A stretch of DNA of 5,646 nucleotides from Flavobacteriales bacterium UBA2619 (GTDB lineage Bacteria; Bacteroidota; Bacteroidia; Flavobacteriales_D; Sanyastnellaceae). The notes beneath the pieces were generated by a model, which worked only from the letters and a program-made list of their open reading frames with translations, ran no database searches and had not been told where the DNA came from. Below, piece by piece: positions 1 to 5,646 of this stretch (positions are counted from its first letter, which is position 1; every line of letters starts with the position of its first letter). The translations under genes were made by a program, and so were the position numbers. The DNA lies in contig DDJR01000024.1 of the NCBI GenBank assembly GCA_002339135.1, positions 1 through 5,646 on the forward strand, in the 5' to 3' direction.

Positions 1-747
1 AGTGGCGGCTCCCACAGCTCCGTCCACAAAAAGTCCGGCTCCGATGATGGGGCTGTCGCCAACTCTGCCGTGCATCTTGAACGCGACACCACTTGTGGTG
101 CATCCACCTGAGAGTCGGCCATCATTGTCCAATGCAAGAATCCCTATGGTGTCGTGATTTTCAATATTGATGACAGGTTTGTATTCATGTTTCTCCATCC
201 AAGTAACCCAAGCCTCACGGGCATTGTCTGTTAAGAGTTTTGTGCTTTTAAATCCGGACTCTAAGGCAAACATTTTAGCACCTTCGCCCACGAGCATCAC
301 GTGAGGTGTTTCTTCCATTACTTTTCGTGCAACTGAAAGCGGGTACATAATGTCTTGCATGGCAGCGACAGAACCGGCTTGTCCAGTGTGGTCCATACAG
401 CATGCATCCAGTGTTACGATTCCATCTCTATCAGGTAATCCTCCAAGACCTACAGAAAGGCCTTCAGCATCTTCTTCAACCGTTCTTGCAGCAGCTTCAA
501 TCATGTCTAGAGCAGTTCCTCCCTTAGAAAGTGCCCCAAAGCCAGCCGCGTTCGCTTGTATCCCATGATTCCATGTGCTTACCATTGTTGCTCCTATTTT
601 GCCTAAAGGTAAAATTGTGCTTGAAGGTTTGGCGATTTCAGCTCCGATCATTCGGTGAATAGCAAAGGGTGCAAGTCCAACTAATCCACCAAATTTGGCT
701 AGCTTTTCAATGAAACTCCTTCGGTTTGGTTTGTTTGATTGACTCAT
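1..747 (-). CDS. N4-(beta-N-acetylglucosaminyl)-L-asparaginase (glycosylasparaginase), Tat-exported, 3'-truncated by window edge
   Basis: My translation of the minus strand from the ATG at 747 gives 249 residues open to the left edge. The family (Ntn hydrolases, asparaginase 2 superfamily) cleaves the GlcNAc-Asn bond of N-glycan remnants and matures by self-cleavage before a nucleophilic Thr. That Thr is visible as T200 in NHDTIGILALD (bases 148-150). Upstream are the family blocks GGLPDRDGIVTLDA (about 102-115) and HVMLVGEGAKMFALE (about 149-163). Downstream come GGCTTSG (214-220) and GRVGDSPIIGAG (227-238), the substrate-binding region. The N-terminus (N-R-R-S-F-I-E-K then a hydrophobic GLVGLAPFAI) reads as a Tat signal, so a periplasmic enzyme is inferred. 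Roughly 80-100 C-terminal residues should lie outside the window. GGAGG sits one base from the ATG, closer than a normal Shine-Dalgarno; no better in-frame start is seen. It lies downstream of dnaK but behind dnaK's terminator, so it is probably transcribed separately. Family call is firm; the natural substrate is not shown. Confidence 0.93.
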   Translation of the reverse strand, partial: MSQSNKPNRRSFIEKLAKFGGLVGLAPFAIHRMIGAEIAKPSSTILPLGKIGATMVSTWNHGIQANAAGFGALSKGGTALDMIEAAARTVEEDAEGLSVGLGGLPDRDGIVTLDACCMDHTGQAGSVAAMQDIMYPLSVARKVMEETPHVMLVGEGAKMFALESGFKSTKLLTDNAREAWVTWMEKHEYKPVINIENHDTIGILALDNDGRLSGGCTTSGVAFKMHGRVGDSPIIGAGLFVDGAVGAAT

Positions 748-841
748 GCCTCCAAGGTAGTAAAAGATTTGATTTGTAGATAAATATTTAACTGATAAGT
801 CTGGGGCAAATGTCGATCAGATTGCAATGCGCTGTAAAACA
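748..841 (-). promoter_or_regulatory. Leader and probable promoter region of the glycosylasparaginase gene
   Basis: This A/T-rich stretch lies between the dnaK terminator and the glycosylasparaginase ATG and has no plausible gene. Because the terminator should stop dnaK transcription, a promoter for the downstream gene is expected here. On the minus strand a TTTG is followed, about 16 bases on, by TAAATATT, only a partial match to the Bacteroidota TTTG / TAnnTTTG promoter pattern. I could not find an exact match, so the region is annotated by position rather than by a confident motif. Confidence 0.3.
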
Positions 842-870
842 ACAAAGGTCCCCGAAGTGGGGACCTTTGT
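842..870 (-). terminator. Intrinsic terminator downstream of dnaK
   Basis: A perfect 12-bp inverted repeat (arms 842-853 and 859-870, core AAAGGTCCCC / GGGGACCTTT) encloses a 5-base loop. On the minus strand it begins 20 bases after the dnaK stop codon, and its second arm runs into the T-rich tract TTTGTTGTTTT. GC-rich stem, tight loop and U-rich tail in the orientation of dnaK make a factor-independent terminator very likely. On the plus strand the stem is followed by CATTAAAAAC, with no T tract, so it is probably one-directional. It separates dnaK from the glycosylasparaginase gene. Confidence 0.88.
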
Positions 871-890
871 CATTAAAAACACAGTTGGAT

Positions 891-2816
891 TTACTTTGAC
901 TCTTCGTCAGTAACTTCCTCGAAGTCAACATCTGTAACTTCTTTCTCTCCTGGTGAAGCATTCTCTTCAGTTCCAGTTGAGCCTTCGTTAGATGCTCCAG
1001 AACCTGCAGCGCCGTCTTGAGCATACATTTCTTCGCTTGCAGCTTGGAAGGCAGTATTCAGCTTTTCGATGCGGTCTTTGCAGGCATCAACGTCACCCAG
1101 TTCATGAGCTGTCTTGAGTTCTGTCAACGCTTCGTTGATTGGAGTCAGTTTTTCAGCGGGGATCTTGTCACCAAACTCCTTAAGTTGCTTCTCAGTTTGG
1201 AAGATTAAAGAGTCAGCTTGGTTGATTGTTTCAACTTTCTCCTTCGCTTCTTTGTCAGCGTCAGCGTTAGCTTCAGCTTCCGCCTTCATACGCTCGATGT
1301 CCGCTTCAGATAGACCTGAAGAAGCTTCAATACGTACGTTGCTTTCTTTTCCTGTAGCCTTGTCCTTTGCACTCACGTTAATGATACCGTTTGCATCAAT
1401 ATCGAAAGTAACCTCAATTTGCGGTACTCCACGTGGAGCAGGTGGTATGTCAGACAGTTGGAACTGACCGATGCGGTGATTGTCCTTCGCCATAGCTCGC
1501 TCTCCTTGATAAACGTGCAGGTCAACACTTGGTTGACTGTCCGCTGCAGTAGAGAACGTTTCAGACTTCTTTGTAGGAATCGTTGTGTTAGCCTCAATGA
1601 GTTTAGTGAAAACACCTCCCATAGTCTCGATACCTAAAGAAAGTGGAGTCACGTCTAAAAGAAGAACATCTTTCACATCTCCTGTGAGTACACCACCTTG
1701 AATGGCAGCTCCGATCGCAACAACCTCGTCTGGGTTCACACCTTTGGAAGGCTCTTTGCCGAAAAACGCCTTGACTGCATCTTGAACAGCTGGGATTCGT
1801 GTAGACCCACCTACCAAAATAACCTCGTCGATATCTCCTTTGCTTAGACCTGCAGATTTAAGAGCCGATTGACATGGCTTGATCGATCTCTTAATGAGAT
1901 CGTCACAAAGCTTTTCAAATTTCGCACGGGTGAAAGAACGGACAAGGTGCTTAGGCACGCCGTCAACTGGCATGATGTAAGGAAGGTTGATTTCAGTCGT
2001 TGTTGTGCTTGAGAGCTCAATCTTCGCTTTCTCAGCAGCTTCTTTAAGACGCTGTAGAGCCATAGGATCTTTGCTTAAGTCAAGTCCACCATTCTCGTCT
2101 TTAAATTCAGCAACGAGCCACTCGATTAAAAGTTGGTCGAAGTAGTCACCTCCAAGGTGAGTATCGCCATCGGTAGAAAGAACTTCAAAGACACCATCAC
2201 CCAATTCGAGGATACTCACATCGTGAGTACCACCACCAAGATCGAATACAACGATTTTTTGGTCGATCGATTTCTTGTCTAAACCGTATGCCAAAGCAGC
2301 AGCTGTAGGCTCGTTGATGATACGTTTCACTTCAAGTCCAGCAATCTCACCGGCTTCTTTAGTCGCTTGACGTTGCGCGTCATTGAAATAAGCAGGAACA
2401 GTAATGACAGCTGCAGTTACATCAGTTCCAAGGTGGTCTTCAGCGGTTCTCTTCATCTTTTGAAGAACCATTGCTGAAATCTCCTGTGGAGTGTATGAGC
2501 GGTCGTCAATCTTGACACGTGGAGTGTTGTTCTCTCCTTTGATAACTTCATATGGCATGCGTCTAATGTCCTCAGCTACATCGTCGAACGATGAGCCCAT
2601 AAAACGTTTGATGCTAGAAATAGTCTTCGTAGGATTGGTGATGGCCTGACGCTTTGCTGGCTCTCCCACTTTTCTTTCGCCATCTGCGATAAAAGCAACG
2701 ATAGAAGGCGTAGTGCGCTTTCCTTCGCTGTTGTTGATTACGACAGGTTCATTTCCCTCCATTACTGATACACAGCTGTTGGTCGTTCCCAAATCGATTC
2801 CGATGATTTTACTCAT
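891..2816 (-). CDS. dnaK: Molecular chaperone DnaK (Hsp70), complete
   Basis: Complete 641-residue Hsp70, the usual length for bacterial DnaK. This ATP-driven cytoplasmic chaperone works with DnaJ and GrpE in folding and stress recovery. The nucleotide-binding domain shows phosphate-1 loop IGIDLGTTNS (5-14), catalytic Lys equivalent K70 (SIKRFMG), the insert of Gram-negative-type DnaK (RRMPYEVI, about 85-92), NEPTAAALAYG (168-178), phosphate-2 loop FDLGGGTHD (191-199) and ILVGGSTRIPAVQ (333-345). The linker DVLLLDVTPLSLG (383-395) leads to the substrate-binding beta domain (to about 500), then the helical lid and a disordered acidic tail from about 600 ending in EVTDVDFEEVTDEESK. His at 198, where E. 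coli has Phe, is in my recollection normal in Bacteroidota. The start needs no SD: the leader is A-rich, typical of the phylum. No dnaJ or grpE lies alongside; the gene is monocistronic with its own terminator. Confidence 0.99.
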   Translation of the reverse strand: MSKIIGIDLGTTNSCVSVMEGNEPVVINNSEGKRTTPSIVAFIADGERKVGEPAKRQAITNPTKTISSIKRFMGSSFDDVAEDIRRMPYEVIKGENNTPRVKIDDRSYTPQEISAMVLQKMKRTAEDHLGTDVTAAVITVPAYFNDAQRQATKEAGEIAGLEVKRIINEPTAAALAYGLDKKSIDQKIVVFDLGGGTHDVSILELGDGVFEVLSTDGDTHLGGDYFDQLLIEWLVAEFKDENGGLDLSKDPMALQRLKEAAEKAKIELSSTTTTEINLPYIMPVDGVPKHLVRSFTRAKFEKLCDDLIKRSIKPCQSALKSAGLSKGDIDEVILVGGSTRIPAVQDAVKAFFGKEPSKGVNPDEVVAIGAAIQGGVLTGDVKDVLLLDVTPLSLGIETMGGVFTKLIEANTTIPTKKSETFSTAADSQPSVDLHVYQGERAMAKDNHRIGQFQLSDIPPAPRGVPQIEVTFDIDANGIINVSAKDKATGKESNVRIEASSGLSEADIERMKAEAEANADADKEAKEKVETINQADSLIFQTEKQLKEFGDKIPAEKLTPINEALTELKTAHELGDVDACKDRIEKLNTAFQAASEEMYAQDGAAGSGASNEGSTGTEENASPGEKEVTDVDFEEVTDEESK

Positions 2817-2976
2817 AATTGAATTTATTTTTTGTTTATATCCGCTCTAAGGCAAATCCCTTGCCAGTTAAATTATTTTTGATACGACGTTCAACTTGTC
2901 AGTTTTATATGTCATTTTCATTTATTCTATTCATCTAAACCTGACACCCTGTCCGATTCCCCTTACTTTTGTGCAC
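2817..2976. promoter_or_regulatory. Divergent intergenic region driving dnaK (-) and the oxidoreductase (+)
   Basis: This A/T-rich 160 bp separates two divergent genes and must carry the dnaK promoter and probably that of the oxidoreductase. For dnaK, the minus strand has a weak candidate: TTGAAC (2894-2889) followed by TAATTT (2875-2870), about 54 bases before the ATG, with suboptimal spacing. A small perfect inverted repeat, GGCAA-atccc-TTGCC (2851-2865), falls between that candidate and the dnaK start and could be an operator or 5'-UTR hairpin. TGTCA occurs twice, 13 bp apart (2897-2901 and 2910-2914). No sigma-32 or CIRCE (HrcA) element is visible. The dnaK leader just before the ATG is A/T-rich without a Shine-Dalgarno. 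All of these sites are read by eye and unproven. Confidence 0.45.
2964..2971 (+). promoter_or_regulatory. Candidate Bacteroidota -7 promoter box upstream of the oxidoreductase
   Basis: TACTTTTG matches the Bacteroidota -7 consensus TAnnTTTG exactly and ends 5 bases before the GTG at 2977. If used, transcription would begin at or very near the start codon, giving a leaderless or nearly leaderless message. The supporting TTG/TTTG element expected about 17-23 bases upstream is not visible (the stretch reads TCTAAACCTGACA), so a chance match is quite possible. Confidence 0.25.
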
Positions 2977-4041
2977 GTGAATCACAAAGAAAACAAGTCG
3001 GTCGATACTCCCGTAACATTTGCCGTTCTCGGTTACGGTCACATTGGAAGACGTCATGCAGCTTCGATCTCTGCGCATCCGGGTGCTTCGCTGCATGCAA
3101 TTGCTGATATTTCTTCTGTAGTGTATGCTCATGATGACGATTTGGAATCACCATTGATATTCGATTCGTTAGAATCTTTGCTTTCATGCTCTGAAGCAAA
3201 TACTGTTGATCTTCCCGAAGTGGTGTGTGTTTGCACTCCAAATGGTCTTCACGCTCAGCATTGCATAGCCATTTTAGAGGCTGGATGTCATGTGGTTCTA
3301 GAAAAGCCAATCGCACTTTCACTTTCCGATGCCCGAATTATATCGGAGGTTTCCATGTCTTCAGGTAAACATGTTTTTTGTGTGATGCAAAATCGATTTG
3401 CACCACCATCTGTTTGGTTAAAAGGATTGGTTGAATCTGGAGATCTAGGGAAAATACATCAAGTTCACATTCAGTGTTTTTGGAACCGAGATGACTCTTA
3501 TTACTCAGCTTCTCACTGGCGGGGAACCCTGGCTTTAGATGGGGGGCCATTGTTTACTCAGTTTTCACACTTTATCGATGTGATGTATTGGATTTTTGGA
3601 GGTATTGAATCACCGCGAGCGATTTTTCGAAATCAATCACATTTGCACAATACAGAATTTGAAGACTCGGGGTCAGTCTCGTTCGACTTTAAGCGAGAAG
3701 GCTTTGGGACTTTCACCTTTTCAACAGCGCTTGACCGCTCCAATTTTGAAAGCTCACTGACACTTATTTCAGAAAAAGGGACAGTCCGTATTGGCGGTCA
3801 GTATATGAATCAAGTGGTTCACTGTGATGTGCAGGGCTACAAACTCCCAATTCTCCCCATTGCAGCTCCTCCGAATGATTATGGCTCCTTTAAAGGCTCC
3901 GCTTCCAACCACCACCATGTTATGGCAAATGTCGTTGATGTGCTTCGCCATGGAGCGACTCTCGCGACTCCCATTTCTGAGGGAGTGGATGTTGTAGAAA
4001 TCATAGAGTCAATGTATGCTTCTGCTCCACGCCCTTTGTGA
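2977..4041 (+). CDS. Gfo/Idh/MocA-family NAD(P)-dependent oxidoreductase, resembling UDP-N-acetylglucosaminuronate dehydrogenases (WbpB/WlbA type)
   Basis: From the GTG at 2977 the product is 354 residues, normal for the family. The N-terminal Rossmann domain has the dinucleotide loop VLGYGHIGRRHA (17-28, G-x-G-x-x-G at 19-24), CTPNGLHA (86-93) and the EKP motif with the probable catalytic Lys110. The C-terminal alpha/beta domain carries FWNRDDSYYSASHWRGT (168-184) and LDGGPLFTQFSHFIDVMYW (187-205), where His198 and Asp201 fit the family's active-site G-x-x-x-x-Q-x-x-H-x-x-D pattern. The WRGT...DGG...Q...H-ID signature resembles sugar-nucleotide 3-dehydrogenases of O-antigen pathways; this subfamily call is from memory. 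The reading frame stays open upstream to a TTG at 2896, but that extension (SVLYVIFIYSIHLN...) looks non-conserved and there is no in-frame ATG before the Rossmann loop. GTG at 2971 is an alternative. No aminotransferase or glycosyltransferase is adjacent, so the substrate is uncertain. Confidence 0.9.
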   Translation: MNHKENKSVDTPVTFAVLGYGHIGRRHAASISAHPGASLHAIADISSVVYAHDDDLESPLIFDSLESLLSCSEANTVDLPEVVCVCTPNGLHAQHCIAILEAGCHVVLEKPIALSLSDARIISEVSMSSGKHVFCVMQNRFAPPSVWLKGLVESGDLGKIHQVHIQCFWNRDDSYYSASHWRGTLALDGGPLFTQFSHFIDVMYWIFGGIESPRAIFRNQSHLHNTEFEDSGSVSFDFKREGFGTFTFSTALDRSNFESSLTLISEKGTVRIGGQYMNQVVHCDVQGYKLPILPIAAPPNDYGSFKGSASNHHHVMANVVDVLRHGATLATPISEGVDVVEIIESMYASAPRPL

Positions 4042-4066
4042 AGTTGGTGCATGATCATGTGGTTTC
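4042..4066. other. Convergent intergenic gap with a 10-bp perfect palindrome
   Basis: Only 25 bp separate the stop codons of the oxidoreductase and the convergent FemAB-like gene. In the middle is the self-complementary CATGATCATG (4050-4059). It has no loop and no flanking T tract, so it is a poor intrinsic terminator. No other terminator is visible for either gene, so the two transcripts may overlap at their 3' ends. Confidence 0.5.
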
Positions 4067-4966
4067 TTAGCGGAGCATTTTTGCAGAGTCTACAAATGGC
4101 GCTAAAATCCAAACAACTGGTCGAAGCCACCATGCGATGGAAACTAGCCTAGCGCGCGAAACAGACTTCGCTCCGAACTCTTTATAAAATTGATCAACCC
4201 CAGGGTCTGAACTTCCGCCAAAGTCGAATGTAGATGCTCCTTTTTCCAGCGCATGTTCCATCGCGAAAGCAAGCATTGAAATCGATGCTATTCCAGAATG
4301 TTGACTGCGCACTTGGCCTCCGAATGCATAAAGACATGTGTCAGGTGTGGTGAACACAAATCCACCGGCTGCGATACAGTCTCCATTTGAGTCGATCGCC
4401 TCTACGGCAAAGCTGAAAGATTCTGAAGAAATAGCCTTCAGAAGTTTTGAGAGCTGGGCGTTGTTAGATTTTAAGTTCTTTCTGTTCCTGCTTTCAGCAT
4501 GAAGATGAATGACTGATTTCCAATCTGCGACCAGATTGCATTTTATTCCAGATCTTGCTGCGCGACGTATTTGTTTTCGGCGAGTTGAAGGAAGAGGAGT
4601 CTTAAGGTTCGATTGTCTGGTATGTCTCCATTGGGTTTTAAATCCCACAGGCTCATTGTCTTTGACAAACGACGAAATGCAGTCGGAGGGAGGGAGGTCA
4701 ATCATTTTGATTGACTCAGTTCGCAATAGCCAGTGTTCAAAAAGAGCTTTAATTTCTGGCAGAGTGCAGTCAGTTGACAATCCGCAATCAAGAGCCCAAG
4801 GTGGAGTTGCTAGTACTTTCAACCCTTTCATGGAAAAAGTTGAGAGTGCAGAATGTGTATTGTTAATTTTAAAAACAAAAGATTGAGCTCCGCAGTTGTC
4901 TAACCATGGAGAGCAGAGAAAGGGTTTGTCGTGAGTTAACGCATTGTCAACGACTTCAACACTCAT
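4067..4966 (-). CDS. FemAB-like GNAT-fold protein (acetyltransferase or aminoacyltransferase-like), function unassigned
   Basis: A 299-residue protein with features of the FemAB-like GNAT group (Pfam GNAT acetyltransferase 6 type). Its middle has a basic helix, PSTRRKQIRRAARSGIKC (126-143), like the conserved R-x-x-x-R-K-A-x-x-x-G segment of that family. The second GNAT half shows a beta strand pair with AAGGFVF (199-205) and LYAFGGQ (212-218), then FDFGGSSDPGVDQFYKEFGA (247-266), matching the family's F-D-F-x-G-S-x-x-P-G-x-x-x-F-Y-x-x-F-G-A block. A hydrophobic C-terminal stretch with several Trp (about 274-292) could touch the membrane; there is no signal peptide. Family members transfer acyl or aminoacyl groups in peptidoglycan or exopolysaccharide work, but many are uncharacterised, so donor and acceptor are unknown. 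The ATG overlaps the upstream TPR gene's TGA (ATGA), indicating translational coupling. GGAGG abuts the ATG directly, too near for a normal Shine-Dalgarno. Family call good, function open. Confidence 0.8.
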   Translation of the reverse strand: MSVEVVDNALTHDKPFLCSPWLDNCGAQSFVFKINNTHSALSTFSMKGLKVLATPPWALDCGLSTDCTLPEIKALFEHWLLRTESIKMIDLPPSDCISSFVKDNEPVGFKTQWRHTRQSNLKTPLPSTRRKQIRRAARSGIKCNLVADWKSVIHLHAESRNRKNLKSNNAQLSKLLKAISSESFSFAVEAIDSNGDCIAAGGFVFTTPDTCLYAFGGQVRSQHSGIASISMLAFAMEHALEKGASTFDFGGSSDPGVDQFYKEFGAKSVSRARLVSIAWWLRPVVWILAPFVDSAKMLR

Positions 4967-5646
4967 CCTCCAATACTGCGCTTCACCGCTTCGAATTCTC
5001 TGTCGCCACGAAAGAGGTCTTCACCAAGTGATAGCCACTCTAGTGCGGCAGATCTGTCAATTGTTGAGAGAAGTTCTGCATTGTAGATGATGGCATAGTG
5101 AAGCAGGTTTGTTTGGACTTCGCGAAGTCCTTTCCCACCTTGTTCGATGAGAAGGTTTCTTGCGATTTCATATGTTTCAGTTGCTTCTTTCTTAGAGTTG
5201 ATGAGCTGATATGCAGCGGCAAACATCAACCAAGCGCCTGGATCTTCAGCATCAATGCTGGTGAGATACTTGTAGTAAGACTTGGCTTTTGTGTACTTTT
5301 CGTTGTCCATCTCTGTTTCTGCAACGTTGGAGGCATGTTCCCAAAGGTCATCATAGAACTCCATATACTCAAAATAGTACTCAGATTCTTTGTCTTTTTT
5401 TACAAATTTCGACGTGTACTTTAAGCTGTTTTTAATGGCTTTGTTTTTGTCAGCTTGGTATTGTTCTCTAAGTTCGTGGTCGTCGCTTACATGTATCCCT
5501 AAATAGGCTTGGGCCATATAGATATAAGGGAGGGGAAGTTTCTTGGTTTTGTCGTTTTCAGTGTACCGTATGCACTTGTATAGAACGTTCTCGTATTTTT
5601 CATCCACAATCCACATTAACAGTTTGTTGTATTCATCCTGTGTGAT
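4963..5646 (-). CDS. TPR-like repeat protein, N-terminus beyond right edge
   Basis: The frame is open from the right edge to the TGA at 4963-4965, giving 227 visible residues. A Met codon at 5616 exists but is probably internal: the ten residues before it (ITQDEYNKLL) continue the same polar helical character and there is no leader or spacing signal there. The protein is helical, charged and rich in Tyr, with TPR-like pairs: PYIYMAQAYLG (40-50) and, most clearly, DPGAWLMFAAAYQLINSKKEATETYEIARN starting at 135, which fits the W-x-x-L/F-x-x-x-Y...A-x-x-x-Y-x-x-A spacing, preceded by KYTKAKSYYKYLTSIDAED. Such proteins are usually interaction scaffolds; no enzyme motif is seen. A signal peptide, if any, would be outside the window. 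It is the upstream partner of the FemAB-like gene (4-bp overlap). Partner and role are unknown. Confidence 0.75.
   Translation of the reverse strand: MTQDEYNKLLMWIVDEKYENVLYKCIRYTENDKTKKLPLPYIYMAQAYLGIHVSDDHELREQYQADKNKAIKNSLKYTSKFVKKDKESEYYFEYMEFYDDLWEHASNVAETEMDNEKYTKAKSYYKYLTSIDAEDPGAWLMFAAAYQLINSKKEATETYEIARNLLIEQGGKGLREVQTNLLHYAIIYNAELLSTIDRSAALEWLSLGEDLFRGDREFEAVKRSIGG

Noticed and set aside
1114..1467. Open frames on the plus strand opposite dnaK (for example 1114-1467, 1017-1208, 1419-1637)
   Set aside because: They are antisense shadows of a fully conserved dnaK, with low-complexity Ser-rich products and no recognisable domain.
2943..2953. GACA-ccc-TGTC short inverted repeat upstream of the oxidoreductase
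   Set aside because: Four-base arms are expected by chance in a 160-bp region and nothing else supports an operator.
2896..2976. N-terminal extension of the oxidoreductase from the TTG at 2896
   Set aside because: The frame is open but the residues (hydrophobic, Pro-rich, no clear signal peptide cleavage pattern) do not resemble the family N-terminus. The 354-residue product from 2977 already has a complete Rossmann fold.
4509..4886. Plus-strand open frame of 125 codons opposite the FemAB-like gene
   Set aside because: The product has no recognisable motif, while the opposite strand carries clear GNAT/FemAB motifs through the same bases.
5098..5424. Plus-strand open frame of 108 codons with a Cys/Phe-rich hydrophobic product
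   Set aside because: It is antisense to the TPR-like gene; the hydrophobic look is what the complement of Lys/Glu-rich codons produces.
5614..5616. ATG at 5616 as the true start of the TPR-like gene
   Set aside because: The reading frame continues open to the window edge with similar helical, charged content, so the gene more probably starts outside the window.
1..5646. A novel defence, mobile or retroelement-like system
   Set aside because: No integrase, transposase, reverse transcriptase, nuclease or toxin motifs, no direct-repeat arrays, and no tRNA or attachment-site structure are visible on either strand.

Overview
This 5.6 kb window looks like ordinary chromosome from a member of the Bacteroidota, most likely the Flavobacteriia. 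The DnaK carries the T-H-D variant of the phosphate-2 loop and an acidic C-terminal tail (EVTDVDFEEV). Ribosome binding sites are poor and leaders A/T-rich. The other genes (Tat-exported glycosylasparaginase, FemAB-like GNAT protein, TPR protein) are also common in that phylum. A narrower placement, such as a marine Cryomorphaceae-like flavobacterium, is only a guess.

Layout, left to right. Positions 1-747 (minus) hold the N-terminal 249 residues of an N4-(beta-N-acetylglucosaminyl)-L-asparaginase with a twin-arginine leader and the HDT-I-G nucleophile site; its C-terminus lies beyond the left edge. A 143-bp gap follows, with a strong stem-loop terminator for dnaK. Positions 891-2816 (minus) are a complete dnaK. 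Positions 2817-2976 are a divergent promoter region. A Gfo/Idh/MocA NAD(P)-dependent oxidoreductase resembling UDP-GlcNAcA dehydrogenases (WbpB/WlbA type) then runs on the plus strand to 4041. It ends 25 bp from the stop of a convergent minus-strand pair: a TPR-like protein (right edge to 4963, N-terminus missing), translationally coupled by an ATGA overlap to a FemAB-like GNAT protein (4966-4067).

The genes do not form one obvious pathway. DnaK is a stand-alone housekeeping chaperone with its own terminator. The oxidoreductase and FemAB-like protein could both serve cell-surface polysaccharide or envelope chemistry, but they are convergent, so this is weak inference. The TPR/FemAB pair is the only clear operon. 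I see no RNA genes, mobile elements, CRISPR arrays or long repeats, and no convincing undescribed system. The points most worth a second look are the TPR-FemAB coupling, the non-ATG start of the oxidoreductase with a Bacteroidota-type -7 box almost on top of it, and its isolation from a sugar-nucleotide cluster.
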